Positions 32,477 through 45,368 of a DNA stretch of 64,000 bases are shown piece after piece (the stretch's first letter is position 1; every line of letters begins with the position of its first letter). The stretch covers positions 620,001 to 684,000 of the forward strand of contig MU863875.1 in assembly GCA_033296885.1 (NCBI GenBank). Reading direction: 5' to 3'. Both the position numbers and the translations under genes were made by a program. The DNA is from Triangularia verruculosa. Lineage: Eukaryota; Ascomycota; Sordariomycetes; Sordariales; Podosporaceae. The notes beneath the pieces are model-generated. The model did no database searches. It had not been told where the DNA came from and saw nothing but the letters and a program-made list of their open reading frames with translations.

Positions 32477-33974
32477 CTACAACCTCTCCACCGGCGTCCT
32501 CACCAACCACATCCCAACCCCCACTCCCAACACCCCCATCACCACCGCAAACACCACCAATCCCAACCCCAGTAACGCAGCCGCTTTCGACTCTGCCCCC
32601 TCCATCTCCTCGAATATCTCCTCCAACTGCTTCGCCATCTCCGTCTCGGCGAAGTTATCCCTCACCCTCCTCTTCCCCTGCTCGCCCATCTCCCTCAGTT
32701 CATCCTCACCCATCTTCTCCACCACCCTCTCCATCACCTCCTTCCACTGTCCCGGCTCCCCAGGCCTCAACCACCCCGTCCTACCCTCCACAACAGTCTC
32801 CAACGGCCCACCACTATCCGTCGCAAGCACCGGCACTCCCCTGAGCATAGCCTCAAGCGGTACAATGCCAAAGTGCTCATCCTTTGGCGTGTACGCCAAT
32901 AACTTCGCACTCTTCAGCAATATCTCCTTGAGCGCGTTGGGCACCGATAGTAAAAACAAGACATCCACATTCTCAATGCTCGAGTTCAGCGCCGAAACGA
33001 CGGTTTTGACCGTTGCCGACTTCAGTCCCAGTTTCTCACACAGCTGCACCAAATCTGCATGGTATGAGACGTTCTCGTGAACTCTCTGGTCGTACCCCCC
33101 AGCAATAACCAACTTTGACTTCGCCCTCGTCTCCTCGGCTAGAAGCGCAAATGCCTGGATGGCAAGGGCAATGTTCTTTTTTCTTTCAAACCGGTTGATA
33201 CTCAGTATTATCGACCTCTCTGACTGCCCCCATTTAATCGGCTCGGTCTCCTCCTTTTGCGCCGGCAGAGAGGTGTTGATGCAGGGGTACACAATCTTCA
33301 ACTTCTCCGCCGGGTAGCTGGGCCAGGTTTTGGCAACGATAGATTTGGTAAAACCCGAGTTTACTGCTGTTGAAGTAGCAAACCCCATGCTCCATCGTTC
33401 GAGGGCATCGAATGGGATGCGGTATAGGCGTTTGAACAGGGAGGAGTTCCGGTTCTGGACGAGGAGGAGGTCGGGGAAGTGGCAGTAGAAGAATATCGGT
33501 GTTTGCGGGCGGAGGAGGGAGAGGAGAGGCAAGCCGGCGGAGAGTTGATCGACGAAGAAGCCGGTTGGGCTTATGTCTGAGAGTTCAGAGCTGAAGATGG
33601 TTATGGAGAGAATGAGGTGGAGCTGGCGGAGGATGGCGCAGAGGATGGAGAAGCGGCCGAGGATTGAGGGAGGGATGAGGGTGTTGCCGCGGACGCGGAC
33701 GTCGAGGGTTCCTGTTTAATGTCGCATGTTAGGATATTGCCAGTAGGGTAGGTAGGGAAAGGAGTATACCATCACGAGCTTCGTCAAAACAGTGCCCTGG
33801 GTCACAGTGGCTTGTGAAGATCACCACCTTGCACCCTCTCTTCTGCAGCCCAACTGCTGCGTCCACCACCAATCTTTCCGCACCTCCAATCCCCAAGTCT
33901 GGGTGGAGGAAGACGATAGTTTTCTGCCTCTTCTCCCCTTTCCCCCCCTTATTCCCGCCTGCTGTTGTCGCCAT
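32477..33974 (-). CDS. ALG2: Alpha-1,3/1,6-mannosyltransferase Alg2
   Basis: Exons 33974-33770 and 33711-32477, intron 33712-33769 (donor GTATAC, acceptor AACAG), 479 aa. Alg2 is a GT4-family enzyme on the cytosolic face of the ER that adds the second and third mannoses to the dolichol-linked oligosaccharide. The start region IVFLHPDLGIGGAERLVVDA is the GDP-binding loop; FFYCHFPDLLL and YPCINTSLPA are typical Alg2 stretches. ILSINRFERKKNIALAIQAF opens the second Rossmann domain, and EHFGIVPLEAMLRGVPVLAT holds the EX7E motif of retaining GT4 enzymes. The C-terminus ends in a hydrophobic anchor (LGLGLVVFAVVMGVLGVGVG). Length fits the family. The upstream neighbour is the divergent Ulp1-like locus. 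Confidence 0.95.
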
Positions 33975-34697
33975 GGCGCTGTCGTTGAATCGCCGCCGTT
34001 ACCGTTATAGCTCTTTTGCGACAGTGAAGTTGCGACAAGCTGACGTCGGACAGGTCTGACCAGGTCCTCCCGGCAGGCAACTGCACCCCTGAACAGCCGG
34101 TGGGGTTAGCGTTAGCTAAGCTTCCCGCCTTGGCACAGATCTTAGGTAATCAGCCATCATCCCTGAGACCAACCTCTGGCCAATCCAAAATGGCGGATGT
34201 CACATGCCATTCCTCCTTCCTTGCAACACCCTACGTACATACATACTGTGGTAGATCACGAGACCAACTTCTTCTCCGATTCATATGTACGTCCCAACCA
34301 CCCGTGTGGATTTCAAACTCAGGTCTCACCGCTCTCCGGTCCCGACCATTCCCCCTTTCCCGACTCCCACTCCCGACATTCCCTTCTCCGGCTTCCGAAT
34401 GTCACGCAACCGCCCAACCGGGCGCCCGACCGGTTGGGAAGTGACCCCATCGCCACTCAGGCACAAGCACACTGCGGCTCGTGCTCCCGTCTCAACTCCA
34501 CACCGGGTTGCCTGATGTGGCATTAGTAGGTGCCTAACTTTTAGTCGCAAACTTCTTGCACTGTGCTGTGCTAACTGATTTAGAGCAACGGTAGAGATGC
34601 TTTCCAATTATCAAGATCTCTTTGTTGATTGGTGGGCCGTCCCATCTCGGGGGGTTAGCAAGATGGGAAGGGTTCAACGCCACGGCCGCTTCCGGCA
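33975..34697. other. Divergent promoter region (0.72 kb)
   Basis: This lies between the ALG2 start (minus) and the ATG of the Ulp1-like locus (plus). Only short frames occur. Nothing else was recognised. Confidence 0.4.
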
Positions 34698-36059
34698 ATG
34701 GAGTTGAAGACAAAGAAAGGTATAGGGAAAGAAAAAGTGTCAGCACCACAACCCAACCTCATGCACCGAATTTCAGAGCAGCAAACAGCCCAGCGAGGAA
34801 CCGCTACCATGGAATCTAGCTCTGACTCCGACTCTAACGTTGATATCATCGAGTACGACGTAATCACGGGTGCCGAGTTTCCAACCAGAAACCCACCACA
34901 GACAACGGCGACGGTTCCTAAGCAGCCCGCCAAAAGGACTTTTCCTAAGCAGCCCGTCATAAAGACGGTCCCTAAGCAGCCCGTCAACACGGCGGTCCCT
35001 AAGCAGCCCGTCAATAAATATAAGACCCCGCGGGAAAGACCGGCAGATAACAATGCAACACCACGGCGGCCCGAGAGAAGGGAGCCCGAAAGGCCCGTTG
35101 AGGATGAGGAGTAGCAACCGGCCCTTTTCGTGCTCACCAATATTCCCAAGAAAGTGGAACCTACTCACGTGTTTTGGCCGTGGGGGTTACGGCGTGAGGC
35201 CCCAGGGGACGAGGCTCCAGTGGATGATGGCCAAAGGAATCCTCCCAAAAGAAAGAGAGAGGAGGCGCCGGCCCTAACGCTAGGCGGCAAGCGGGCTCCC
35301 AACATGAATCTTGTCCGGCGGCTGACGCCAGAATGGATCGCCTACATCGAAAGCATCATGGGCGGGGAGCGCCAGGGTTTCATCAAGGCGATGGGAGACA
35401 GGATCTACACCAACGAATTAACAAGCCACCTGCTCTTCCCCGGAAGCACCGTCTCGATCAACATCATGACCGCAGTCCTCAACTACATCGCCTCGGCAGC
35501 CAACCGGCACCACGGAGGCGACGTAAAATCCCCAAAGGTGGTGGCCATCCCACACAAGTGGTACGACGCGTACGTAGTCGACAAGTACCTCAACGGAGAC
35601 GACGCCGCGCGCAAAATCCTGGATGGACACTTCAACGTCCGCCCCGACAACTTTGACAAGATCTTCTGCATCATCGTCCCGATCCTCCGGAAGCCCGACC
35701 ACTGGACGCTGGGCGTCATCTACCCCCAGGCCCGCGGGTTTGCTCATCTCAACAGCGAGTGGCCGCTGGACCCGGACGAGAACATCAGCCAGCTGAGGTA
35801 CATCCTCCAGGTCATCAAGGGGGCGGACTACGACGCCCAGGAATGGGGTCTGCTGCCTTGGTTCTACTACAGTCCCAGGCAGGCGTGCGAGGGGGACAGC
35901 GGGGTGTGCGCGATCGCGAACGCCGAGTGCGCGGTCTTGGGCGTGAACCCGAGGGAGTCGTGGGATCCGATCGACGTGAGGGACCACAAGAGGCTGATGG
36001 TGGGCGCGCTGCTGCTGTGCAGGGACTATTCGAAGCTGGTGAGGATGGGTGATGTATAG
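34698..36059 (+). pseudogene. Ulp1-like (C48) protein with in-frame stop and altered catalytic residues
   Basis: One reading frame spans 34698-36059 but is broken by TAG at 35112-35114. The first part (138 codons) starts MELKTKKGIGKEKVSAPQP and contains a PKQP tandem repeat. The second part carries a Ulp1-like fold: MNLVRRLTPEWIAYIESIMG near its start, HWTLGVIYPQARGFAHLNS (His at 35700-35702), and SPRQACEGDSGVCAIANAE, in which Gln (35880-35882) is the oxyanion residue. Aligned to the Ulp1 pattern of Gln, four residues, Asp-Cys-Gly, the nucleophile Cys is Ser (35898-35900), and the triad Asp after the His strand is Asn (35751-35753). So the domain looks like a pseudoenzyme. The stop could reflect a pseudogene, readthrough (context TAG CAA), an unrecognised intron, or translation beginning at the ATG of MNLVRRL (from about 35304). 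Confidence 0.65.
34905..35015 (+). repeat. Coding tandem repeat encoding PKQP units
   Basis: CCTAAGCAGCCCGTC-type units recur at intervals of about 30 nt, giving VPKQPAKRTF, PKQPVIKT, VPKQPVNTA and VPKQPVNKY in the protein. The spacing is regular enough to suggest recent slippage or duplication. Confidence 0.8.
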
Positions 36060-37407
36060 GTGATAGATTTTGTATTGGGCGGTTGTGAAATGCAACTTAC
36101 ATGGCGGGCTCCAAAGGTGGTTTAGTGTGGTGGATTAAACAGTGAATATAAATCGTTTAAACCGGTCGATATGTAGAGATTCCCAATAGTGGTCTAAGTA
36201 GCAGTTCGGTACGAGAAAAACTAGTGTCATGCAATGTACCTAGGCAGGGTAGCAGCACAACACACCCAATCCACCTCAGCCAGCACGATGGGCCAGGGGG
36301 TCAAGAGAAGAAGAAGCGGAGTCACTTTTGCATCCTCGGTTGTTGCCTCCCCCTAGTTTCGGTCCGGTTTCTAACTCCTTTTTCTGCAGTCTCCCCCAAA
36401 AATAGTACAAATTGGTTCCTGCCGCGCGTATCGCGGTAAACCTGCACAAGGCAGGGTGGTGTGAGAAAAGTAAGCAGTAGATACGTGGCATGCATATTAT
36501 GGGACCATCTCACAGAGCCAAAGATCGGGAAAGATCGCAAATCGCAGTCCAAAGTAGGTAATTCAGGGGGAAAACACTCGAACCCCCTGGTGCTCGCTAT
36601 TCTCCTCTCATATCTAACCTACCTATTACATGAATATCCCCCAAATCCAAAACCTCCAACGCAGGAATAGAAACAACATGACTGAAAATTTCTTACAATC
36701 CAGAGTCTGAAAGACTTTTTAAAAAGTTTGTATTATAATAAAATATAGACACTTGAATCAAAAGCACACCAAACAAAAAAGGGGCGCGGTTGGGTTGATT
36801 TGTATAGAAATCATGATCGAGTTGAAAATAATGTTAATGTTGTTGTTGTTGTTGTCATGCTTGTTCTACCCGATAATGAAAACGCCCAAACTGTGCTTGC
36901 TGCTAGTCCACCATTGACCATGCAAAAAAAATAAAAATCCATTTGTGGTTTATGAAACCCGTTTTGTTAAGTTGAGTGGAATTGGAATTCCGCCTCTCAA
37001 GGGTGTTCTTCTCATCCTTGCCACACATACAAATTCATCCCTGTGGTCCATTCTCCCATCATCACCCATCCCTTCTCAATCATTCACTTCATCATCCCAT
37101 ATGCAATACTTCTTCTGTCAAAGACCTGCAGTTGAAAACGCCCCCTTGCCCCTTGCCTGCCCTCGCCCATTGCGATGATGAAAAAAACATTCCATAAAAA
37201 AAGATGCTGGCAGTCTGTCTGCAACAGGTCTAGTAAAAACAACCCACGAAGCCCGTGTAAATGCCATGATTGGGAACCGCAGAGAGGTAGTAGACAAGAG
37301 GAAAACAAGATGGGAAATTACAAAACCCGACCGGCAATCTGAGTGGAAACAATGCATGTATCTTGCAACACACCCGCTTTGTACAGGCAAAGAAATCGTG
37401 ACATGGC
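36060..37407. other. Convergent intergenic region (1.35 kb)
   Basis: This is the 3' flank of the Ulp1-like locus and of the CaMKK-type gene. No coding frame is credible. It contains a TTG/GTT trinucleotide tract near 36838-36856 and AT-rich DNA around 36715-36790, probably polyadenylation-related. Confidence 0.45.
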
Positions 37408-40400
37408 TCATTCGTCATCTACCGTGAGCTTCTTGGCAGTCTCGGTGCTGCCAATGCTGGCGTTGGTGTCTCTCCGTCGAGAGGTGACAATTAACCGTCC
37501 CATGGAATGGGTTTCTCGCGGTGGGTGGCTCTTCTTCGATTTGGCCATCACTAGACCGTCATCGCTGTCGCTGTCATCATCATGATCGTGATCATGCTCA
37601 ATGTGGTGATTACGAGATACTTGGCGTCCTCGGTTGGCCGCCATGGCGCTGGCTGGACGGGCTCTCTCGTCTAACCTGAGAGATACCAGTTCCTTCCGGG
37701 CTTGGTCCTCCTCCAGAGGGAAGCCCAAGTTTGGCTCCCTGGAGAAGGCCGGTGGTGTGATTGTATCGGTTGTGTCGATGACCGTGGGCCCACCCACAAC
37801 TCCAGGGTTGCCAAGAAATTCGCCCTCCAGGTCGGCCGAAACAGAGCTGGTGCTGCTAAGAAGAGCTGGCAGGGAAGGGTCCGACTGGAAAGCAAGTATG
37901 TGCTCGGTGGCATCCTTGGCAGGCTGCGAGTTGATTCCATAAACGGGGCTCGCCGCTTCGCTGGGGCTAGTAAGAGGTGTTGTCAAGGCGCCGATGGAAG
38001 TCGAACTAGATGACTTCATCGTCGCCACAGTCTCTCCTCGCGAGAGGGGTTCAGGATGGAACACGTCATCCTCTGGTGATGGAGGGCAGGGGATTTGTGC
38101 TGGGTCCACCTCGGGCGTCGCAAGAGTGGGCTCACGGACTGGAAATTGTGTCCTTGGAGATGGCTCAAACAAGGAGACTCGTCGCTGGCGCTGCTGTGGT
38201 GTCTTGACCTCGGGTAGGTCCTCGATACGGTGAGCTGTTTGCGGCCTCTCATCAGGCTCTACCGGGATCCGCTGTCTCAGAATATTGGGGTCCGACCTGG
38301 GCGGGGGATAGTAATAGCCTCCGAGGGCGCTCAAGATGGGAGACTGAGTCGCACGCTCACGATCAAGCCCCTTCGCAGCCTCAACCGAGCGAGAAGGGAC
38401 AGATTTTGGTGAAAATGCCATATTTCCAGGGGCAATGGCCGTGCTCAATGAGACCTTGGGTTCGGCGCGCTTATCGCTGCTGGAGAAGAGACCGCGATCC
38501 ACAGATCTCGCCCGACCCAAGTCGTCGGTGATGGGACGAATATCGCGAGCTTTGCTCAAAGCGCTACAAGGGTCGCCAGAGCAAGGATCAAAGAGGGGGG
38601 TCGGTGGCATAGTCTGCACCTCGCACGGCCCGGGGGTAAGGCTGAGGAATGCGTTGTTCACGGAACGAGATGGACCGTGACGGGGTAGTGATCTGTAGGG
38701 GGATGCCGAGGCACTTGCCAGCCAACGCTCATCCCGAGCACTGAGATTATTAGTCACGAGCTCAAGGGCCTGACGGGGTGTGTGTTCGCGCCGAGACTCG
38801 GCTGGCGGGCTATCGATAGGGCTGGCCACCACGCTTTGTGTCAAGGGATGCTCGCTCTGGGGCTGAGGGTTGGGTGTCAGGCTGGTGAAATAATCGTCTG
38901 GTCGTATGCTTTTACGGCGTCCCTCTCGCAGATGAGGAGTGATTGGGCTATCGCCTGCCGAGCTAGCAGCGCTGCTAGTGGCTCGTCTGCGTGAGGAAAC
39001 ACTCTCCGCTCGCTCCTGACGATGCATCACCTTTCCGACAGCTCTCTTGACAGCCGACCTGGCACGCTCGAGAAGCGTCAGGGGCACCACTGCACGGGCC
39101 ACTTCCTTCTCATCAACCTGAATCTTGCGGCCAGATGTGCGCCGCGACGGATCAGTATCGTCAAGCCAAGCCAAAATGTTGGGAATGCCGTGCAGGACCC
39201 ATGGGTGCCTCTTTACGTCGCGAAGACGGATTCTCTTTTCGGGATTCTTGGTGAGCATCTTCCTAAGCAAATCGATAAGCTCCCTGTCGACGTCCTCGTA
39301 CAAGAGCACATCATCATCCCGGTAAGGCAGTCTGTTGATTCTGGTATAAAGCGATCTCTCATCTGGTTTGGTCGTGGGATCAACCGGGGCCAGTCGCCGT
39401 GTTGGAATGTAGGCGTCTTCTGTGGCGATCTTGCGGAACATCTGCCATTCGTCTTCGGCCAGGAAGGGAATACGCGCGTAGATGAGGCAGTAGAGAGTAA
39501 CACCGAGTGACCACACATCAATTTGTTCCGTAACTTTGGGTTGCGGAATTCCCGGCTTATCATCGTACGCATCGGTGTAGCAAAGTTCGGGAGCGAAAAA
39601 GGCGGGCGTGCCCACCGTTTTGGCAAGTTCGAGGTCGTTATCAAAATCGTGAGCTTCGGACTCGGACACTGCATCGTCCGGTTCTCCATCGCGGACTGGC
39701 CGGCCAAAGTATGAGACGCCAAAGTCGGAAATCTTGACACGGTGGTCCTTGGTCCAGAGCAAATTGGCCGGCTTGATATCTCGGTGCACGACGCCCTCGT
39801 AGTGAAGATACTCCAATCCTAGTACGGTGTCGCGGAACGTGTTTCTCGCCTGCTCAATGGTAAAGCATGGCACGTAGGAATAGTCGTCCACGTATGGATC
39901 GTGGACTCTGTTATAGTCAATGGAAGACATGTGGGAGATGATCGAGTCGGCCATGCTTGGCGATCTCCCTCGAAGGGCCGGATCTTCTGTGTAGGCGCCA
40001 TACATGGTTCCGTCGAGTGGGTTCGCCGTCATTGGGTTGGAGCGGATAGCCCCGGGTGTCTCGAGATCGTCTTCATTGCAGATCATGGATGCTGTTTCCA
40101 GGTCGAAAGGCTCTGGAGTCCCGGTGCGTGAAGCTATGTTCAGACTAGCCAGTCTCGTGCCTGAAGGAGCACGAGAGGTCAAGTTCGACCGACCAAATGA
40201 GTCTGGGCTTGATGGGATGTGACCAGCATAGCCCTCTGGGAGGTCTTTTCCGAGCGATTGTGGGAAGTATTCCATGTCGTCTTCGTCAACGCCGTGCTCG
40301 AGGCTCCAATACTCAGCCGGGTTGCCTTGTGATCGGGACTGTTGCTTCGCTCGCTTCATATTCTTCAGTGCCTGGCGTTGCTCCAAGATGTGCTCGTAAT

Positions 40401-41181
40401 GTTCCTCCTCGGGCGAGGCCTTCTCGCCTCGCTGTTCCCGCTCAACGCGCCGACGCTCGAAGGCGCAAATATGAGGTAGACCCTTCTTTCTCCACACGAC
40501 CTCGCCTAGCTCGACATGCTCCAGGACCATGTAGATCTTTTTCAGTTCGGGATCGTCGATGATTTCGAGGAGGGCTACGACATTCGGGTGTCTGATTTTC
40601 TTGAGGATGGCGATTTCCTTTTTGCTCTTGTCTTGAGTTGACATGGCAGTCACCTTTCCAAGGCGCCTCTTCTTGGAAAAGCGGGGAATAATCTTGATGG
40701 CGACATATTCCCGCGTCTCGATATTCCTCGCCAGCTTGACCTTGCCGTGCATACCGCGGCCGAGCTCCTCAATGATTTCGTAGTTGTTGACATATTTCCG
40801 GCCTGTTGTTTCATCGTGTTCGACGTTTGCCTTGTGCGTTCTGCAAATTGTGCATTGTCAGTAGGTTGCCGAAGGTGGTTCGGCAGGTGGGGAGGAGCCA
40901 CTGAAGTGGCATTCTCAAACTTACTCTCGAACTTTGTGAGACTGTAGCGGGTGCAGATAGGGACTATTCAGACCGCCCGGGGTCGTGGCCTCGGAGCCGA
41001 CCTGTGACTGCGGGAGCGACATGTTGGCGCGGGGGTGGTTTGGACTGAAGAGTCCCGGCGACGAGACGGGAGTGCTACTGGCAGTCCGATGCGGGATGCT
41101 GTTCGGTGGAGGGTGGAAGATGCTGTGAAGTTGAGGATACGACGGGCGGTGATGGGGACGGTGTGGCGGCTGAGGTTCCAT
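37408..41181 (-). CDS. Ser/Thr protein kinase, CaMKK/Ssp1 (Sak1/Tos3-like) type
   Basis: Exons 41181-40925 and 40840-37408, intron 40841-40924 (GTAAGT donor, TGCAG acceptor), 1,229 aa. The join restores SHKVRETHKANVEHDETTG, the family's lead-in to the kinase domain. The glycine loop is EELGRGMHGKVKLARN, followed by AIKII with the ATP-binding lysine. The lobes are separated by a long insert rich in charged and Ser residues. Catalytic motifs are intact: VVHRDIKPANLLW (near residue 437), ISDFGVSYF, TVGTPAFFAPELCY and DVWSLGVTLYCLI. CaMKK/Ssp1 kinases phosphorylate the activation loop of Snf1/AMPK and other kinases in glucose, stress and growth responses. The C-terminal 700 residues are disordered, Ser/Pro-rich, with many possible phosphosites. 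A G-quadruplex-type tract lies 0.9 kb upstream. Confidence 0.93.
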
Positions 41182-42066
41182 GGTGGGAAACTGTTCTGAA
41201 CGTCACTCTTCGGGGGAACCTTCATGCTGAACAGCGGTGTCAGATGGGACGAGTGGATCGCTATGGCGGCGGACGGACAATTGGGTTCTGCAATTAAGCA
41301 GCCATGGTTGGTGGCCAAAGCCAAAATGCCAAAAACAACAGACAAGAGTTCGAGTAGCGAAGGAGGAGGACCGAGGGTGTACGAGTGATGAGTTGAGTCT
41401 TGAGTATGAGCGAAAGAAAAGGTGGGTAGCGTGGTGTCGCACGGTGGGGAGAGGCAAAGCGCAGAGCAGCACTGAGCACACACAGATTTTGGAGCGCGGG
41501 CTGCTGGGTCGGCAGGGGGCGGGTGGACAGGGTGGACAGGACAAGGGTAGGTAGGGTGGACGACGGGGTGGGCTGGTGCTGCACAGTGTATCGGCCAGGT
41601 TTGGGCACCGTCTGCAGTGCTGCGGCGGCGTCGGCCAGCCTTTGTTGAATCAACTTCTCCGGGCGTTGCTCCTTGAACTCTCCAAAGAAATAGAATTCGC
41701 GGCTCGTCCCAACAAAAGCCACGCGATTCCGCTCAGAGTCGGTCGACCGTCATCCAATCTTGCTATCGGATTTCTGCACCGACATGTCGCCGATCGACGG
41801 CACAGAGAACTGACGGAAGCCGGGAAGCGAGAACGTGGTTGCCGCAAAGCGGAGCATTGGTGAGGAGACGGAGAGACAGAGAGACAGGAGAGGAGACCTC
41901 ACGGAGCAACACGCGGGGCCAAGCACACCAGTTATTTATTTATCTTGTGTGTGTGCTTGGTCACTGGGCACTAGTGAGAATCAGACTGAGGGGTGGGCAT
42001 CATCAGCGTCTTTCTTGTCTGACGGAGCGACTGGTGAGAAAGCATCCGTGGTTCGCTCGACGCCTC

Positions 42067-42090
42067 GGGCAGGGGGCAGGGGGCAGGGGG
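42067..42090 (+). other. G-quadruplex-type motif
   Basis: The plus strand has one run of three G and three runs of five G, each separated by CA only. That fits the usual four-run G4 pattern with very short loops. It is 0.89 kb upstream of the CaMKK-type start codon, on the template strand for that gene. Confidence 0.7.
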
Positions 42091-45000
42091 TTGGCGGACT
42101 GCAATTGGACAAGATCTTGATGTAGCAGCCAAATCGCCAAGCCTGCCGTGGTGGAGCCGCGAGACAATCGTGGCAGCAAGAAGAGGGGCCCTTCTTATCA
42201 GCTCATAATGGCCTCTGATTGGCGGGAACACCTCCTGGGCCATCGTTGCACGGCTTGCTTCTTTTCCTGATGCCGGACGGCTCTGTCCGCTCTGTAACTG
42301 GGATCCAAGGCAGGGACGGGCTTGTCTCGACATGCCTACATGCCCCTGAAGGGAGATATGGCCACACGGCTTCACTGCTGTGACTGCACAATACGTGGCC
42401 CCTCTCCCCTCGTCGACAGTCAGTGACGACTATGACAGCGCCATAGTGTAGTGTCAGCCAGTCACTGCCAGTCCAGGCCGTCATATCATTCTTGACGTGT
42501 GGCCCGTGCTGTTTGTCCGACAGGGTCCCAACGAAACTTTATTTCTGGTCCCATCGTCAATTCTGTCTCGAGAACAAACACGATACAACTCTTGTTATTA
42601 CCTAAGGCGTTGGCTGTCAGGCACCATTGACTTCTTACGGGCCAGGGCGGAATCCAAATCCACATCCACCTGCACAGCACACATACACCGCACACGTTAT
42701 CGAGTGCCGGCCGGTGTGGATTGTTCTTGTGGTACAGTACGTTACCGGTTCGGATTGCCTAAAGCGGCGCGAAGAACGGAACTTGCAGAGTCTCTCCTGT
42801 CTCACCCGGCCGCTCCTCTTGTCTTGTCCGGTCTGTCTGCAGCTCAGGGCCCTTGACTGAAATTGGTGACGATGCGATGCCACCCGAAGGCTCTTCGCCA
42901 TCGTCATCTCGCCTAGGCAGGGAAGGGACTCTCTGTCTTCTGCATCTTTGCCTCCAGGCTAAGCCATACAGTGTGCTGCCATGACGCTGCTCGGATGGCC
43001 AAGTCGGGAAAGAGTGAGAAGAAGAAGCAGTCCTGGTCTAGGTCCAGACCCGGCCGCCTGCTCTGGGCATCCGCTGCAGATCTGAGTGGCTGGAAATCCC
43101 CGGCGGTTGGCTTGTTGCTGCCCAAGGACACCACGCTTAGCTCTTTTCTGTCCTCCTCAACCCCGCATACGTCAAGCATAGTGTAGAGGGGCATGCCGCG
43201 AAAACCCGAAGGCGTGGTCCAGGGTGAAAGCCATCCGTCGAGACACGATGGCTCCGGGGCCTCTCGGCGGCTGACCTGGAGGTGACGAGAACGGCGTCAG
43301 AGAAACACACAACCGTGCACGCCATCACCATCCCTTGCGGTCACAGGTGGATCGCCGCTTTACCCCGGAATTCCTATTTGGCCCTATCATCGCCAAGAGC
43401 CACCGCTAAAATCAGGCCGTTCAGGGTTGCACAAACCTCACAGGCCTCATCCTTGGTCTTACAGCTGCGCAGAATATACAACGGTCATGAAGTTGGGGTA
43501 AAGGGACCTCTTATCGATATTAGATATGTAGGAGCCCTATCGCTCTCGCATCAGATCATACTGATGATGGTGTTCAGGATATTTCTGACCCCTTGGAACG
43601 GTGACCAATCACCAATCACACAAGAGCCTGGCTGACATGCATGGAAGCCACCGTGGTCTCACAAGCCAAGCGTCGACATCAAGAAAGTGACAGGTCACTT
43701 TTGGTGTTCCGACTTCTTCCTCGACGACGGACAACCACCCGGGACCACGAGTTCCGCCTTGTTTTCAAACACACATCAAGCCCTCGTACAAGACGGATAC
43801 AAACATATCACCAGCATGGAACCCATCATATTTCCAATTCTCAAGGGTCTTTTTCTCGTTACACCAAGGTCCCTTCAGCAATCTTGAGCCGCGTTTTGCC
43901 TTCAATGTCCGAAGACGGACACCTGCTTAGCCGCCATTGGCGATGGTCGGCAGGCGAGCGGTTCGTGAGAATTGATCCTCTGTCCTTGAGCTGGGCTTTT
44001 CCTTGGCTTTTCAGAGTTGATGGCATTCAGTTAAAAAAAAGCGCCAGAATGGCCTGACTTTCTTTGCAACACACCACCAGGAATAAAACCGATTTGGTGG
44101 TGGTATTGGGAGCATCTTAGCTCTGAGCCGTTCCCCAAACAAGAACTCCGTCACGTCAAACCATCAAGTGATTGGTGACTTGGGTCGTCTGCCCCAAGGC
44201 GATGCAACCCTCCCGGGCAGCCGACCTGTGCGCACCAAGACAGCTTCCAAGGCGATAGTCATGGCTAGTCTGATCTACGGCTGCTGATTGGTGCAACCCT
44301 CTCAAGCCCAATATCAAGTCTCAAGAATGGCATGGCATCATTCACCAAGAGAACGACGGTGGTGGCTGATGCGAGGGTTGCAAATGCCTCCCTCCTGCAC
44401 GTCATCCACAAATTGCGCGAAGACGTCCCGGACTTGCATGGGGAGCATCTCATGTGCAAGACACCCTGATAACATTCACTATCTCATATTTTTGTTTCCT
44501 CTGCAAAGCATCTTCACACCACCATCATCAACGGCTTTTTCTGACTCAGACATGTGATGGATTCAGGGGCCGGCGAGGCTCGCATGGACCACCAGTTCCC
44601 TTCGTATTACTTTGTCTTGAGACAAACACGCAGTTATCCATCGGATTTTTTTTTCGCCCCTCGGTGAGCGCTCGAGCCCTGTATCACAACCGCCTAAAAA
44701 GATATCACAGACAAGAATGAATGATCTTCACTTCTCATTCCTCCGTTCCTTCCAGCTCCAAGGCGCTGGGTAGGCCAGGCCAGGTTCGAGCGGGAAGAGT
44801 AAGCCACCACTTTTCCTAATCCGGCTGCCATGTTCTTTTTGCTTACGTTTTCAATCCCTTCTTTTGGAGCTTTTATGGTTCGTCACTACGGCGTGAACGT
44901 GAGCGCGAGAGGGGAAATGGCCGTCTGGTCGGGATACTCATTTCCCGTTCTACCGTTGACTGACGTTCAGCGGATTGTCCTACCGAGTTGCTGTGATGTG

Positions 45001-45368
45001 TCATGACGCTATTCCCACATGGTGTTAGGGGTGGTGTACTGTACCATTCCACAACGGTGCCAGGTGAGCAGAAACAATATCTATCTGAGGGGTATTATTG
45101 TCCTCTTATTGTTTCAGAGTTTCAGTATCCTAGTGGGCTGGTCTGATAGCTCTTGGCTACTCATTATCAGGCCATAAACAAGACTTGCCCAGACAAGAGT
45201 AGGAGCACCCTCTCCGGATTCACATCCATCTTTTGACATTCTCTCCCATCGATCAAAACGTCATCCCGTCCGAGCCACATTGATCTACGCTACAATTTTA
45301 ACCCAAGAACATGGTATCCTTTCACGCCGTGGACAAAATAATTGGTACTGCAAGCCAGGATCACACCT

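Noticed and set aside
35418..36095. 225-codon minus-strand frame opposite the Ulp1-like domain
   Set aside because: The plus-strand frame carries recognisable Ulp1 motifs; the antisense frame is its shadow.
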